From Merdimmobilis hominis (lineage in GTDB: Bacteria > Bacillota > Clostridia > Oscillospirales > Ruminococcaceae): 64,000 nucleotides of DNA. The notes beneath the pieces are model-generated. The model ran no database searches. It saw only the letters and a program-made list of their open reading frames with translations, and had not been told where the DNA came from. Below are positions 24,975 through 33,163 of this stretch, piece by piece. The translations under genes and the position numbers were made by a program. The stretch lies in the NCBI RefSeq assembly GCF_021109255.1, contig NZ_JAJODG010000002.1; one strand, written 5' to 3'. Position 1 is the stretch's first letter. The number at the start of each line of letters is the position of its first letter.

Positions 24975-26852
24975 TTATACCTCTTGAATCACCGGCAAGA
25001 TCATGGGGTTGCGCTTGGTTTTGCTGAACAGGTATTGGCCCAATTGATCCTTGATGGCCTGCTTCATGGCGCCCCACTCCCGGACGTTGCCGTAGCGGCA
25101 TTCCTCCAGGGCTTTTTGGCAGACCCGTTTGGCCTCGGCCATCATTTCCTCCGCCTCCCGGACATAGACAAACCCGCGGGAGACGATGTCCGGCCCGGCG
25201 ATGACTTCGCCGGTGGCGGAATCGATGGTGGTGACCACCACCATCAGGCCGTCCTGAGCCAGGTGTTTGCGGTCTCGCAGCACAATGCTGCCCACGTCGC
25301 CGACCCCCAGGCCGTCCACCAGCACCCGGCCCGCGGGGACAATGCCGGTGAATTTCATATCCACCCCATCGGTTTCCAGCACCCGGCCGATGTCGGTGAT
25401 AAACACATTCTCGGCGGGGACGCCCATGGAGATGGCCATGTCGGCGTGCTTTTTCAGATGGCGGAATTCACCGTGGAACGGGATGAAGTACTTGGGCTTG
25501 ACCAGGCCCAGCATCAGTTTCAGCTCATCCTGGCAGGCGTGGCCGGAGACGTGGATGTTGTACATCTTCTCGTAAACTACTTCAGCCCCCAGCTTCATCA
25601 GCTCGTTGATCACCCGGAAGATGCCCTTCTCGTTGCCGGGAATGGGGCTGGCGGAAATAATGATGTAGTCGTTTGGGGTGACGCTGACCTTCCGGTGATC
25701 CCCCAAGGCCATGCGGGTCAAGGCGCTCATAGGCTCACCCTGGGAACCGGTGGTGATGATGACCAGCTGGTTGTCGGGGTAGCGGTTGATCAGCTCAATG
25801 TCGATCAGCACCCCCTCTGGGATTTTCAGATAGCCGATCTCGGTGGCCTTGGCCACCACATTGACCATGCTGCGGCCGGAGACGGCCACCTTGCGGCCGT
25901 ACTTCACCGCCGCGTCCACCACCTGCTGCACCCGGTGTACATTGGAGGCAAAGGTGGCGATGATCACCCGGCGGTTGCCGGATTTTTTAAACAGCGTGTC
26001 AAAGCTGGCGCCCACCGTCCGCTCGCTGGCGGTGGTTCCGGGGCGCTCGGCATTGGTGGAGTCGCTGAGCATGGCGAGAACACCCTTGCTGCCCAGTTCG
26101 CCGAACCGGCTCAGGTTGATCATCCCGCCGTCGATGGGGGTGTAGTCCACCTTGAAATCGCCGGTGTAGACGATGACGCCGGCCGGTGTGGTGATGGCCA
26201 TGCCGCAGGCGTCGGGGATGGAGTGGTTGACGTGGATAAACTCCACCGACATGCAGCCCAGCTTGACGGTGTCCCCCGCCTCCACAATGTTGAGCTTGGC
26301 CCGGCCCAAAAGGCCGTGTTCCTTCAGCTTGCCCTCGATGAGGCAGGCGGTCAGCTTGGTGGCATACACCGGGATGTCCACCATCTTAAGCAGGTAGGGG
26401 ATGGCTCCGATGTGGTCCTCATGGCCGTGGGTGACCACCAGGCCGCGGATGCGGTCCCGGTTCTTTTCCACATAGGAGAAATCGGGGATGACCAAATCCA
26501 CCCCCAGCATCTCATCGTCGGGGAAGGAGATGCCGCAGTCCACAATGAGGATGTCGTTGCCGCACTCGTAAAGGGTCATGTTCTTGCCGATCTCATTGAG
26601 GCCACCCAGGGGGATGATCCGAACTGGGGGCTTGCGGTTTTCCCGGCCAGCGGACTTCTTCCCCCCGCGGGAAGATTTTTTCCGCGCCGGCTCTGCACTG
26701 AGTTCTAGCGGGGCTTCAGAAGTCCCCTCTTTTGGAATTGCCGCTTTTTTTTCTTTTCCGGCCTCTGCTTTGGGCTTGCGGCGGCGGCTGTTAGACCGGG
26801 GCTTGGCTGGGGCTTTCTCCGAAATATCTGTCTGTTTCAATTCTTCTGGCAC
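24975..26852 (-). CDS. rnjA: Ribonuclease J
   Basis: A beta-CASP metallo-beta-lactamase with 5'-3' exo- and endoribonuclease activity, central to mRNA decay in Gram-positives (625 aa). The core starts near residue 68 with VRIIPLGGLNEIGKN; the zinc motif HGHEDHIG is at ~140-147. The N-terminal ~67 residues are a Lys/Arg/Pro-rich extension absent from the shortest homologues, likely disordered and RNA-binding. The start is GTG 26852, with AAGGAGG 7 bp upstream. A strong promoter lies ~300 bp upstream, leaving a long structured leader. Confidence 0.96.
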   Translation of the reverse strand: MPEELKQTDISEKAPAKPRSNSRRRKPKAEAGKEKKAAIPKEGTSEAPLELSAEPARKKSSRGGKKSAGRENRKPPVRIIPLGGLNEIGKNMTLYECGNDILIVDCGISFPDDEMLGVDLVIPDFSYVEKNRDRIRGLVVTHGHEDHIGAIPYLLKMVDIPVYATKLTACLIEGKLKEHGLLGRAKLNIVEAGDTVKLGCMSVEFIHVNHSIPDACGMAITTPAGVIVYTGDFKVDYTPIDGGMINLSRFGELGSKGVLAMLSDSTNAERPGTTASERTVGASFDTLFKKSGNRRVIIATFASNVHRVQQVVDAAVKYGRKVAVSGRSMVNVVAKATEIGYLKIPEGVLIDIELINRYPDNQLVIITTGSQGEPMSALTRMALGDHRKVSVTPNDYIIISASPIPGNEKGIFRVINELMKLGAEVVYEKMYNIHVSGHACQDELKLMLGLVKPKYFIPFHGEFRHLKKHADMAISMGVPAENVFITDIGRVLETDGVDMKFTGIVPAGRVLVDGLGVGDVGSIVLRDRKHLAQDGLMVVVTTIDSATGEVIAGPDIVSRGFVYVREAEEMMAEAKRVCQKALEECRYGNVREWGAMKQAIKDQLGQYLFSKTKRNPMILPVIQEV

Positions 26853-27152
26853 TATAGTACCTCCTTATCCAAATATGTAATAGTGGTATGAAATCCGCGT
26901 TTCCGTTCTAAAACCGCGGGACAGTTTTAAAGGGACAACAGGCAGCACCCTGCCGATGGGGACCCCATCGGAAAAAGGCAACAACAAAATAAGGGCTCTC
27001 TTTTTCTAGCAAAAAGACAGCCGGATCGTTTTCGCCTTTCGTCGCAAAACGCTCCTGTAGGATTGGCGGCGGCCAAACCCATCTGCACAAGATTTCCGCT
27101 CACCTAGCAGTGGAAAGGGCTGGCCGGCCGCCTTTAACACGAACACATCATT
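26853..27152 (-). promoter_or_regulatory. Long structured 5' leader of RNase J
   Basis: From the inferred transcription start near 27152 to the GTG at 26852 is ~300 nt. Several hairpins are visible: a 9-bp perfect stem CCGATGGGG/CCCCATCGG with a 1-nt loop (26953-26971), CGTTTT/AAAACG with inner pairs (27027-27051), CTTTTT/AAAAAG (27000-27016), and a GGNUUGGC/GCCAAUCC stem near 27060-27080. No known riboswitch class was recognised. Autoregulation by RNase J is a reasonable hypothesis. Confidence 0.55.
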
Positions 27153-27158
27153 GTTTAA

Positions 27159-27187
27159 ATTGTATACTCTCGGTAATAAACTGTCAA
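27159..27187 (-). promoter_or_regulatory. RNase J promoter (TTGACA-N17-TACAAT)
   Basis: Perfect -35 TTGACA (27182-27187) and TACAAT (27159-27164), minus strand, 17-bp spacer, just after the end of the nucleotidyltransferase gene. Confidence 0.8.
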
Positions 27188-27210
27188 GCCCTATCTAAAA
27201 ATCCTTGCCG

Positions 27211-29514
27211 CTAGTCTTCTTCACTGAGGGCTGCTATCCGGCGGGCAACATCTTCACACAGTTCGGCCGCAGCCTCGGCGTTTACCGCTTCAGCATACAG
27301 GCGGATTCCCCTGCCCCGCCGGTCTGGCTGAGCCAAAACGCGCCCCCCCTTTAGGGAGAGGGTGACCCCCTCCACCATGCCTTCCACGGGGCCCAAACGC
27401 TGCATCAGCCGGGCAGGGCTGCCTTTGGTGGCAACCTGCCGGGAAACCAATTCAAAGGAGGGCAGTCCCAGCACCATCTGGAAGAAATCCTCCCCGGTGC
27501 GCTTCTGCCGCGCCAAGAGAAGGAGCGCCTGCATCATCCCATCCCGGGGCCAGAGGCAATCCCGGGCCGACTGGCGGGCTTTGCGGTCGCTGTCGTCTGC
27601 CGGGCAGCAGAGGTACCGCAGCAGATGGCCATCCCGCTCCTTGGCCAAATCATCCAGGGCGCGGGGGGCTTCAAAGGGCAGGGAGACGGTCTCCCCACAG
27701 GCAAAGGCCTCCTCACAGCAGAGGGCCAGGGCCCGGTAAGCGGGGATGGCCCCCCATTCCTCTTCCAGAATGGTCAGGTGTTCCCCGTTGGAGTCGAGGA
27801 GGAGGATCGGCCCTCCTGAAAGGCCGCAGCCCAACTGGCGGAGGGTGTCCTCCAACAGCCGCTGGGCGCCGGGGCTTTGGGCCTGTACCCGGGCGGACAA
27901 TCCTCCCAGGCCCTGGGGCGCCAACTTTTTCAGTTCCCCTTGATAAAAGCCCTGGAGCCCGGCAAGGGTCTCCCGCCGGCCAAAGGAATCCCCTGACCGC
28001 CGGGCCAGTTCGCCGGTGAGCGCCTTTTCCACCGACCGCTCCATGGGCCGGGTCGCAGGCAGGCCCCCGGAAGTGACCAGCCGCAGGGATACCCCTTTGC
28101 CTCCCCCCAGGTAGACACCCCAGGAGAGGGCGCAGAACTGCATCCCGTAGGAGAGGAACCCCAGCACCCCTTTGCCAAAGTCGGCCACGTCGCTGCCAGC
28201 GCTGCACAGGCCGGATGCCAAGGCGTCCAACAGCGGCTCCCCACCTGGAAAATCCCCGCCGCAGAGGGCCACCGGTTCCCCTTTGGCCGCTGTGGCCACC
28301 GCTGCCCCAAACCGGGCGCAGAATTCCGGGGTGATCTCCACCCCGATTTCACCGCAGAGGCCCTGCTCCCCAAAGCTGGCCCAACCGGGATGCCCCTTTT
28401 TTCGGTCGGCGGACAGGGTCTCCCCCGCCTCCACCCGGCGGCCCGGCCAGACCTTGGCCCGCAGGCTGGCCCCCCGCCCCACCGTTGCGTGGGCGCCTAA
28501 AACAGCCCCTTCTTCCAACACTGCCTTGGCCTCAGCGGATGCCCCTTGGCAGAGGATCGCCCCGGAGAGGTGGGCCCCCTCCCCCACAAAGGCCCCGTCA
28601 TGCAAAATAGAGTCCTCCACCCGGGCGCCTGCGCCGATGCGGCAGCTGTCCCCCACCACGGTGCCGGGGCCGATCACCGCGCCGGGGCCAATGGTCACAT
28701 TCTCCCCCAGATATACCGGGGGCAGCAGGGTGAACGCCCCGGCAGGCATGGTCTCTTTTAGGTAGATGCCCCGCTCCAGCTCCATGCCCAAGGGGCGGCA
28801 GGCGCACAAGCCGGCCATCAGCTCCTTCTGGCAGAGCCGATAACTGTCTAAGTCCCCAATGTCGCACCAGTAGCCCAGGTCCTCATAGGCGTATAGGGCC
28901 ATCCCCGTCCGCAGCATAACAGGGAACAGGTCCTTGGCAAAATCGGTGTTCTCCCCTGTGGGGATCATCGAGAGCGCTCTAGGGGACACAATATAAATGC
29001 CCGTGTTGGCTAGGTCGGTGACCGCCTGCCCAAAGGATGGCTTTTCCACAAAGCCGCCGATCCGCCCGTCCTCCCCAGCGAGGACAAGGCCATATTCCCG
29101 GGGATCCTCCACCCGTTTGACCAGCAGGGTGGCGTCGGCGTTCCGAGACCGGTGAAAGGCGAGGGCGGCAGTCAGATCAAAATCACAGAGGGCGTCGCCA
29201 CTGATCACAAGCAGCGGATCCTCTATGTTGGGGCAGGCGTTTTTCACGCTCCCCGCCGTACCCAAGGGGTGATCCTCCTCCACAAAGCGAAGGTCCATCC
29301 CGGTTCGGGGCCGGTCGGTGTAATACCCGGTGATGGCTTGGGGACGGTACCCCAAAGTGACAAAGACCTCTTTTGCGCCGTGGCGCTCCAGCAGATCCAA
29401 AATATAATCCATGGCTGGGCGGCCGCACAACGGGGCCATGGGTTTTGGCAGATCGCAGGTCAAGGGGCGCAGACGGGTCCCCTCCCCACCCGCTAGTATT
29501 ACGGTTTGAAACAT
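27211..29514 (-). CDS. Sugar-1-phosphate nucleotidyltransferase with hexapeptide-repeat and degenerate phosphomannomutase domains
   Basis: 767 residues in three parts. Residues 1-~235 form a nucleotidyltransferase with ILAGGEGTRLRPLT, LPKPM and the GDALCDFD metal site, typical of glucose- or mannose-1-phosphate nucleotidylyltransferases. Residues ~250-380 carry left-handed beta-helix hexapeptide repeats (for example IGPGAVIGPGTVVGDSCRIG). The remainder is the length of a phosphohexomutase, but the phosphoserine loop (TASHNP-like) and the DxDxDR metal loop are not preserved; the corresponding places read GVSLRLVTSGG and LLLDSNGEH. That part is probably catalytically dead. ATG 29514 is used because the frame upstream lacks a ribosome site. 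It likely supplies NDP-sugar for envelope polymers. Confidence 0.88.
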   Translation of the reverse strand: MFQTVILAGGEGTRLRPLTCDLPKPMAPLCGRPAMDYILDLLERHGAKEVFVTLGYRPQAITGYYTDRPRTGMDLRFVEEDHPLGTAGSVKNACPNIEDPLLVISGDALCDFDLTAALAFHRSRNADATLLVKRVEDPREYGLVLAGEDGRIGGFVEKPSFGQAVTDLANTGIYIVSPRALSMIPTGENTDFAKDLFPVMLRTGMALYAYEDLGYWCDIGDLDSYRLCQKELMAGLCACRPLGMELERGIYLKETMPAGAFTLLPPVYLGENVTIGPGAVIGPGTVVGDSCRIGAGARVEDSILHDGAFVGEGAHLSGAILCQGASAEAKAVLEEGAVLGAHATVGRGASLRAKVWPGRRVEAGETLSADRKKGHPGWASFGEQGLCGEIGVEITPEFCARFGAAVATAAKGEPVALCGGDFPGGEPLLDALASGLCSAGSDVADFGKGVLGFLSYGMQFCALSWGVYLGGGKGVSLRLVTSGGLPATRPMERSVEKALTGELARRSGDSFGRRETLAGLQGFYQGELKKLAPQGLGGLSARVQAQSPGAQRLLEDTLRQLGCGLSGGPILLLDSNGEHLTILEEEWGAIPAYRALALCCEEAFACGETVSLPFEAPRALDDLAKERDGHLLRYLCCPADDSDRKARQSARDCLWPRDGMMQALLLLARQKRTGEDFFQMVLGLPSFELVSRQVATKGSPARLMQRLGPVEGMVEGVTLSLKGGRVLAQPDRRGRGIRLYAEAVNAEAAAELCEDVARRIAALSEED

Positions 29515-29563
29515 GGTTTTGCATCTCCTTTGTATGGTTTGGCCGCAGAAGGCCAATCCCAGC

Positions 29564-29587
29564 AGCCCCGCAGACGGGGCTCTTTTT
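29564..29587 (+). terminator. Orphan terminator-like hairpin
   Basis: AGCCCCG/CGGGGCT with a CAGA loop followed by CTTTTT on the plus strand. No plus-strand gene precedes it; on the minus strand it lies in the leader of the nucleotidyltransferase gene. A second small hairpin TTGGCC/GGCCAA is beside it. Confidence 0.45.
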
Positions 29588-29643
29588 CCATTAGTATGGC
29601 TGCAAAACTGGAGGTTCAGTCCTTCAGGGGAGAATTTTTGCCC

Positions 29644-29672
29644 TTGTCACCTGGCCGGGCAGCCGATATAAT
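29644..29672 (+). promoter_or_regulatory. rnhA promoter (TTGTCA-N17-TATAAT)
   Basis: TTGTCA (29644-29649) and perfect TATAAT (29667-29672), ~140 bp upstream of the rnhA ATG. Confidence 0.7.
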
Positions 29673-29815
29673 AAGAAAGTAATCTGCTTGGTCCCAGCGG
29701 GCGGGGGATTTTGCCTCCATATGGCCTGCAATCGCTGCTTCCCCTCATCCGGCCCAATATTTGCTTCCCGCCCGGAAAAATAGCCGGAGGTTGGGAATGC
29801 TATAGGAGTGACAAG

Positions 29816-30268
29816 ATGACACAACAACGAAAACATGTGGAGATTTTCACCGACGGGGCTTGTTCCGGCAACCCTGGCCCTGGCGGGTGGGGCGCGGTGC
29901 TGCGTTACAAAGGAAACACCCGGGAGCTCTCTGGCGGGGAGCGGGAGACCACCAACAACCGCATGGAGCTGACCGCGGTCATAGAGGCCCTGTCCGCCCT
30001 GAAGGAGCCCTGTGACGTCACCTTGACCAGCGATTCCAAGTATGTCATCGACGCCATCCAGAAGGGATGGGTCTACGGCTGGAAGAAAAAAGGCTGGGTC
30101 AAAAGCGACAAAAAGCCAGCCCTCAATGTGGACTTGTGGGAACAGCTGCTCCCGCTCCTGGCCTACCACCAGGTGGAGTTTGTCTGGGTCAAAGGCCACG
30201 CCGGGCATCCGGAGAACGAGCGCTGCGACCAGATGGCGGTGGCCCAGTCGGAAAAACACAAGGGATGA
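29816..30268 (+). CDS. rnhA: Ribonuclease HI
   Basis: 150 residues. It cleaves RNA in RNA-DNA hybrids at replication primers and R-loops. The acidic catalytic set is visible: Asp13 in IFTDGACSGNPGPGGWG, Glu in TNNRMEL, Asp in LTSDSKYV and Asp in HPENERCDQMA, plus the WVKGHAGH histidine. The basic KKKGWVKSDKKPALN segment is the substrate handle. ATG 29816 follows AGGAGTGACAAG. A longer open frame extends upstream to 29711 but lacks a ribosome site. Confidence 0.97.
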   Translation: MTQQRKHVEIFTDGACSGNPGPGGWGAVLRYKGNTRELSGGERETTNNRMELTAVIEALSALKEPCDVTLTSDSKYVIDAIQKGWVYGWKKKGWVKSDKKPALNVDLWEQLLPLLAYHQVEFVWVKGHAGHPENERCDQMAVAQSEKHKG

Positions 30269-30567
30269 TGCCGCAGCGCCTTGGCAAATTGGGCAGCCCC
30301 CAGCCGGGGGCCCTCCTGGGGATAGGCCGCGTTAGAAATGGAGATGCGGGGACTTCCAGATCTGCAAAGCCGTTTTTTGCCATTCTCCCCCAATTCCCTA
30401 CAAAACCGGAAAAAAGTTGTGATTTTTTTCATTTCCCTCTTGAAAATTATACTTTTTAGGTATACAATAAGAGCGTAGTTGAAAAGGGCATATGCCCATT
30501 TCCCGGCGGGCGGCAGCGCGGCTTCCCCCGGAATCAATCTCCCGCGCCTACAAGGAGTGTTCCCCCT
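30269..30567. other. Intergenic region between rnhA and nifS
   Basis: 299 bp without a gene. It has a GGGCAGCCCCCAGCCGGGGGCC hairpin-forming stretch just after rnhA, then the AT-rich nifS promoter at 30440-30468. Confidence 0.6.
30440..30468 (+). promoter_or_regulatory. nifS-iscU promoter with TATAC-N7-GTATA inside the spacer
   Basis: TTGAAA (30440-30445), 17-bp spacer, TACAAT (30463-30468). An inverted repeat TATAC (30448-30452)/GTATA (30460-30464) lies in the spacer and touches the -10, a classical repressor position; an Rrf2/IscR-type regulator is a candidate but none is encoded nearby. Confidence 0.65.
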
Positions 30568-31761
30568 ATGGAAAAACGGTTTGTTTATGCGGACAATGCC
30601 GCAACCACTCAGGTTTCCCCGCGTGTACTGGAGGCAATGCTTCCTTTCTATAAAGAGGAGTATGGAAACCCCTCCAGCGTCTATTCCATTGGACGCCAAG
30701 CGAAAGAAGCCCTGGACAAGGCCCGCAGGCAGGTGGCCGACGCCCTGGGCGCCCAGCCGGGCGAAATCTACTTTACCGGCTGCGGTTCCGAATCGGACAA
30801 CTGGGCGCTGAAAGGTGCCGCCGCTCAGATGAAGAAAAAGGGCAAAAACCACATCATCACCACGGTGTTTGAGCACCACGCCATCCTCCACACCGCCCAG
30901 GCCCTGGAGAAACAGGGGTTCGAGGTGACTTATCTCCCGGTGGATGAATATGGCCTACTCACCGCTAAGGACGTGGAGAACGCCCTGCGGGAGGACACCG
31001 GCCTGGTCTCTATCATGTACGCCAACAACGAGATCGGCACTATCTTACCCATCCCGGAAATCGGCGCCCTGTGCCGGAAGAAGGGGATCCTCTTCCACAC
31101 CGACGCGGTGCAGGCAGTGGGCAATGTGAAGATTGACGTCAAGGCCCAGAACATCGATATGCTTTCCCTCTCTGCCCACAAGCTCCATGGCCCCAAAGGG
31201 GTGGGAGCCTTGTACGTCCGCAAAGGGGTGGTGCTGCCCAACTTTATGGACGGCGGCGCCCAGGAGCGGGGCCATCGGGCCGGCACCGAAAATGTGGCCG
31301 GCATCGTCGGGCTGGGGGTTGCCATCACCGACGCGGTGGGCAATCTGGAAGAGCGCACCGCCCGGGAACGGGATTTGCGGGACCAGCTGATTCACGGCAT
31401 CCTCTCCGCCATCCCCCACAGCCGTCTCAACGGCCATCCCACCCAGCGGCTGCCCGGCAACGCCAACCTCTCCTTCGAAGGGGTGGAGGGGGAAGCCCTC
31501 CTCCTGTGGCTGGACATGTCCGGCATCTGCGCTTCCTCCGGTTCGGCCTGTACCTCCGGCTCTTTGGACCCCAGCCATGTGCTCCTCTCCATCGGCCTGC
31601 CCCATGAGATCGCTCATGGCTCCCTGCGGCTCACCTTGGGGGATACCAGCACCCAGGAGGATGTGGACTACATCCTCGCCACGTTGCCCCCCATCGTGGA
31701 AAAACTGCGGGCCATGTCTCCAGTTTGGGAGGAAATTGCCGCGGCTGATGCCCGCGCATAA
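30568..31761 (+). CDS. nifS: Cysteine desulfurase (NifS/IscS)
   Basis: A PLP enzyme (397 aa) that converts cysteine to alanine, loading persulfide sulfur for Fe-S assembly. Marks: YADNAATTQVSP at the N-terminus, EHHAILHT with the PLP-stacking His, the Schiff-base Lys205 in LSAHKLHGPKG, and catalytic Cys328 on the SGSACTSGS loop, which reads CASSGSACTSGSLDPSHVLL. It is followed 41 bp later by iscU, with which it forms a minimal assembly pair. No IscR is adjacent. GGAGT precedes the ATG. Confidence 0.97.
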   Translation: MEKRFVYADNAATTQVSPRVLEAMLPFYKEEYGNPSSVYSIGRQAKEALDKARRQVADALGAQPGEIYFTGCGSESDNWALKGAAAQMKKKGKNHIITTVFEHHAILHTAQALEKQGFEVTYLPVDEYGLLTAKDVENALREDTGLVSIMYANNEIGTILPIPEIGALCRKKGILFHTDAVQAVGNVKIDVKAQNIDMLSLSAHKLHGPKGVGALYVRKGVVLPNFMDGGAQERGHRAGTENVAGIVGLGVAITDAVGNLEERTARERDLRDQLIHGILSAIPHSRLNGHPTQRLPGNANLSFEGVEGEALLLWLDMSGICASSGSACTSGSLDPSHVLLSIGLPHEIAHGSLRLTLGDTSTQEDVDYILATLPPIVEKLRAMSPVWEEIAAADARA

Positions 31762-31802
31762 ACTGAAAGTGCCACCTTTGTTTCAGAAAGGATTGTGACC
31801 AT

Positions 31803-32228
31803 ATGTATTCCGAGAAAGTTTTGGACCATTTTTCCAACCCCCGCAACGTGGGGGAGCTGGCCGACGCCAACGGCATCGGCCAGGTGGGCAACGCCAAATG
31901 CGGCGATATTATGAAAATGTACATTAAGGTAAACGGCGGCGTCATCGAGGATGTGAAGTTTAAAACCTTTGGCTGCGGCGCGGCTATTGCCACCAGTTCT
32001 ATGGCCACCGAGATGGTCAAGGGCCAGTCCATTGACGACGCCCTTAAACTGAGCAATAAGGCGGTAGTAGAAGCTTTGGATGGTCTGCCGCCGGCAAAGA
32101 TCCACTGTTCCGTTTTGGCGGAACAGGCCATTAAAGCAGCCATTGCCGACTACTACCAGCGCCAGGGCATCGACCCCACCCCCATTGTTGGGGAAATCGG
32201 AGAGTGCGAAGCCTGCCACACCCACTAA
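31803..32228 (+). CDS. iscU: Fe-S cluster scaffold IscU/NifU-like
   Basis: 141 residues. The three cluster cysteines are Cys33 (NAKCGD, with Asp35), Cys58 (TFGCGAA) and Cys102 (KIHCSVLA). A C-terminal ECEACHTH tail gives two more cysteines, as in clostridial NifU-like scaffolds. It receives sulfur from the desulfurase encoded just upstream. A terminator follows at 32260-32293. Confidence 0.97.
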   Translation: MYSEKVLDHFSNPRNVGELADANGIGQVGNAKCGDIMKMYIKVNGGVIEDVKFKTFGCGAAIATSSMATEMVKGQSIDDALKLSNKAVVEALDGLPPAKIHCSVLAEQAIKAAIADYYQRQGIDPTPIVGEIGECEACHTH

Positions 32229-32259
32229 AAGGTGTTTCCCCCCTGGAGGGGACCCGCAA

Positions 32260-32293
32260 AAAAGCCCAGCCGGGAAGTCCCGGCTGGGCTTTT
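32260..32293. terminator. Bidirectional terminator between iscU and the microprotein gene
   Basis: Perfect 16-bp stem AAAAGCCCAGCCGGGA/TCCCGGCTGGGCTTTT with a 2-nt loop. T-runs exist in both directions (six Ts on the minus strand). Confidence 0.9.
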
Positions 32294-32318
32294 GGTTTTT
32301 GTCAGGTTGGCTATCCTT

Positions 32319-32450
32319 TTACCGATAAATGGGCCGCTGGGCCCCCATGGTTTTTTCTTTTTGCCGCGCCACCAGCATCCAAACCACCAGGACAGGAGCA
32401 GCAATGGCAAAGAGCGTTTTCCCCAATACGGACAGGATTGATTTTAACAT
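32319..32450 (-). CDS. 43-residue single-helix membrane microprotein
   Basis: A short gene below usual length cut-offs. ATG 32450 is preceded by AAGGAGG at 7 bp, and a promoter TTGCAG-N17-TATGAT lies at 32472-32500. The product has a basic N-terminus (MLKS), one hydrophobic helix (~5-28, LSVLGKTLFAIAAPVLVVWM and on), then a basic tail ARQKEKTMGAQRPIYR. It ends at a bidirectional terminator, so the unit is complete and monocistronic. No family is recognised. The full expression signals make it more than a chance frame, but translation is inferred. Confidence 0.65.
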   Translation of the reverse strand: MLKSILSVLGKTLFAIAAPVLVVWMLVARQKEKTMGAQRPIYR

Positions 32451-32471
32451 GTTGACTCCTCCTTTTTCTTT

Positions 32472-32500
32472 ATCATATGAAAAAAAAGTAGATTCTGCAA
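32472..32500 (-). promoter_or_regulatory. Promoter of the microprotein gene
   Basis: TTGCAG (32495-32500) and TATGAT (32472-32477), 17-bp spacer, minus strand, 20 bp before the ribosome site. Confidence 0.55.
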
Positions 32501-32644
32501 GGGCTTTTTATGGATAAACCTTAAATTTTTTCTTATACTTCGACGGATTTTGGCAATTTCCCCAAATCCATATCCCTCTCTTCATAGGTTTCACCAATCC
32601 ATGAAGTGCGGGCATCCTGTTTATCAGATTTATCAGAACTGAAG

Positions 32645-32683
32645 GAAAAACAAAACCGGGACGGCAGACTTGCCATCCCGGTT
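32645..32683 (-). terminator. Terminator of the SGNH/DUF4358/membrane-protein cluster
   Basis: Minus-strand stem AACCGGGATGGCA/TGCCGTCCCGGTT (one G-T pair), 4-nt loop, then TTGTTTTT. Confidence 0.88.
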
Positions 32684-32698
32684 CCTATCATTTCTCCA

Positions 32699-33049
32699 TC
32701 AGCGCGGCCAGGTGTTGAAGATCAGCACCCAGGAGAACAAGACGGTGAACCCGGCGCACAGAACCATGTAGGCCCGCCGGCTCCCCTTGCCTTGGTATCC
32801 CCGGGAGAATGCGCCGAAAATCATGTTGGCCACCACCAGTGCCGCCACATCAATGGCAATCTGCAAAAAAGCGGAATCGCCGGGGAAGACATCCTCTACC
32901 CACACCGACACCGGCGCCCCGATCACATGGGCCAAAGGCACCAGTACCAGGGGGAGGACCGCCATGGCAAGCCGGTTTTTGCCCCGGTGAAGGTACACCC
33001 CCACCACCAGCAAGATCACCAAAATCACCGTCCAGCACTCTGCTATCAC
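32699..33049 (-). CDS. Small multi-pass membrane protein, family not recognised
   Basis: 116 residues with four likely hydrophobic segments (~3-18, ~28-46, ~60-82 and ~92-112). GTG 33049 is chosen because GAGGAGGGATC lies ~8 bp upstream; the longer frame to 33157 has no ribosome site and a poorly structured N-terminal piece. It is the last gene of a three-gene minus-strand cluster after the SGNH hydrolase and DUF4358 lipoprotein genes, though a 115-bp gap separates it. A role with these two at the envelope is guesswork from position. Confidence 0.75.
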   Translation of the reverse strand: MIAECWTVILVILLVVGVYLHRGKNRLAMAVLPLVLVPLAHVIGAPVSVWVEDVFPGDSAFLQIAIDVAALVVANMIFGAFSRGYQGKGSRRAYMVLCAGFTVLFSWVLIFNTWPR

Positions 33050-33163
33050 AACCGATCCCTCCTCTACGGTCTCCGCCTGGGGGCTGCCACCCCCATTGGA
33101 ATATGTATCCGCTGGGCAAACTCCCTCCCATTGCCGCAAGGGAAGGAGCCTCTCCACTCTATT

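Noticed and set aside
24930..26708. 592-codon plus-strand frame opposite RNase J
   Set aside because: Antisense shadow of a well-conserved gene; no ribosome site and His/Val/Gly-biased composition.
26908..27090. 60-codon TTG-initiated frame in the RNase J leader
   Set aside because: A weak AGGTGA precedes it, but the sequence is dominated by hairpin-forming segments and has no recognisable domain; a structured leader explains the region better.
26853..27152. M-box-type magnesium riboswitch in the RNase J leader
   Set aside because: A CUAGGUGAG stretch recalls the M-box start, but the following conserved blocks do not line up and the gene is not a metal transporter.
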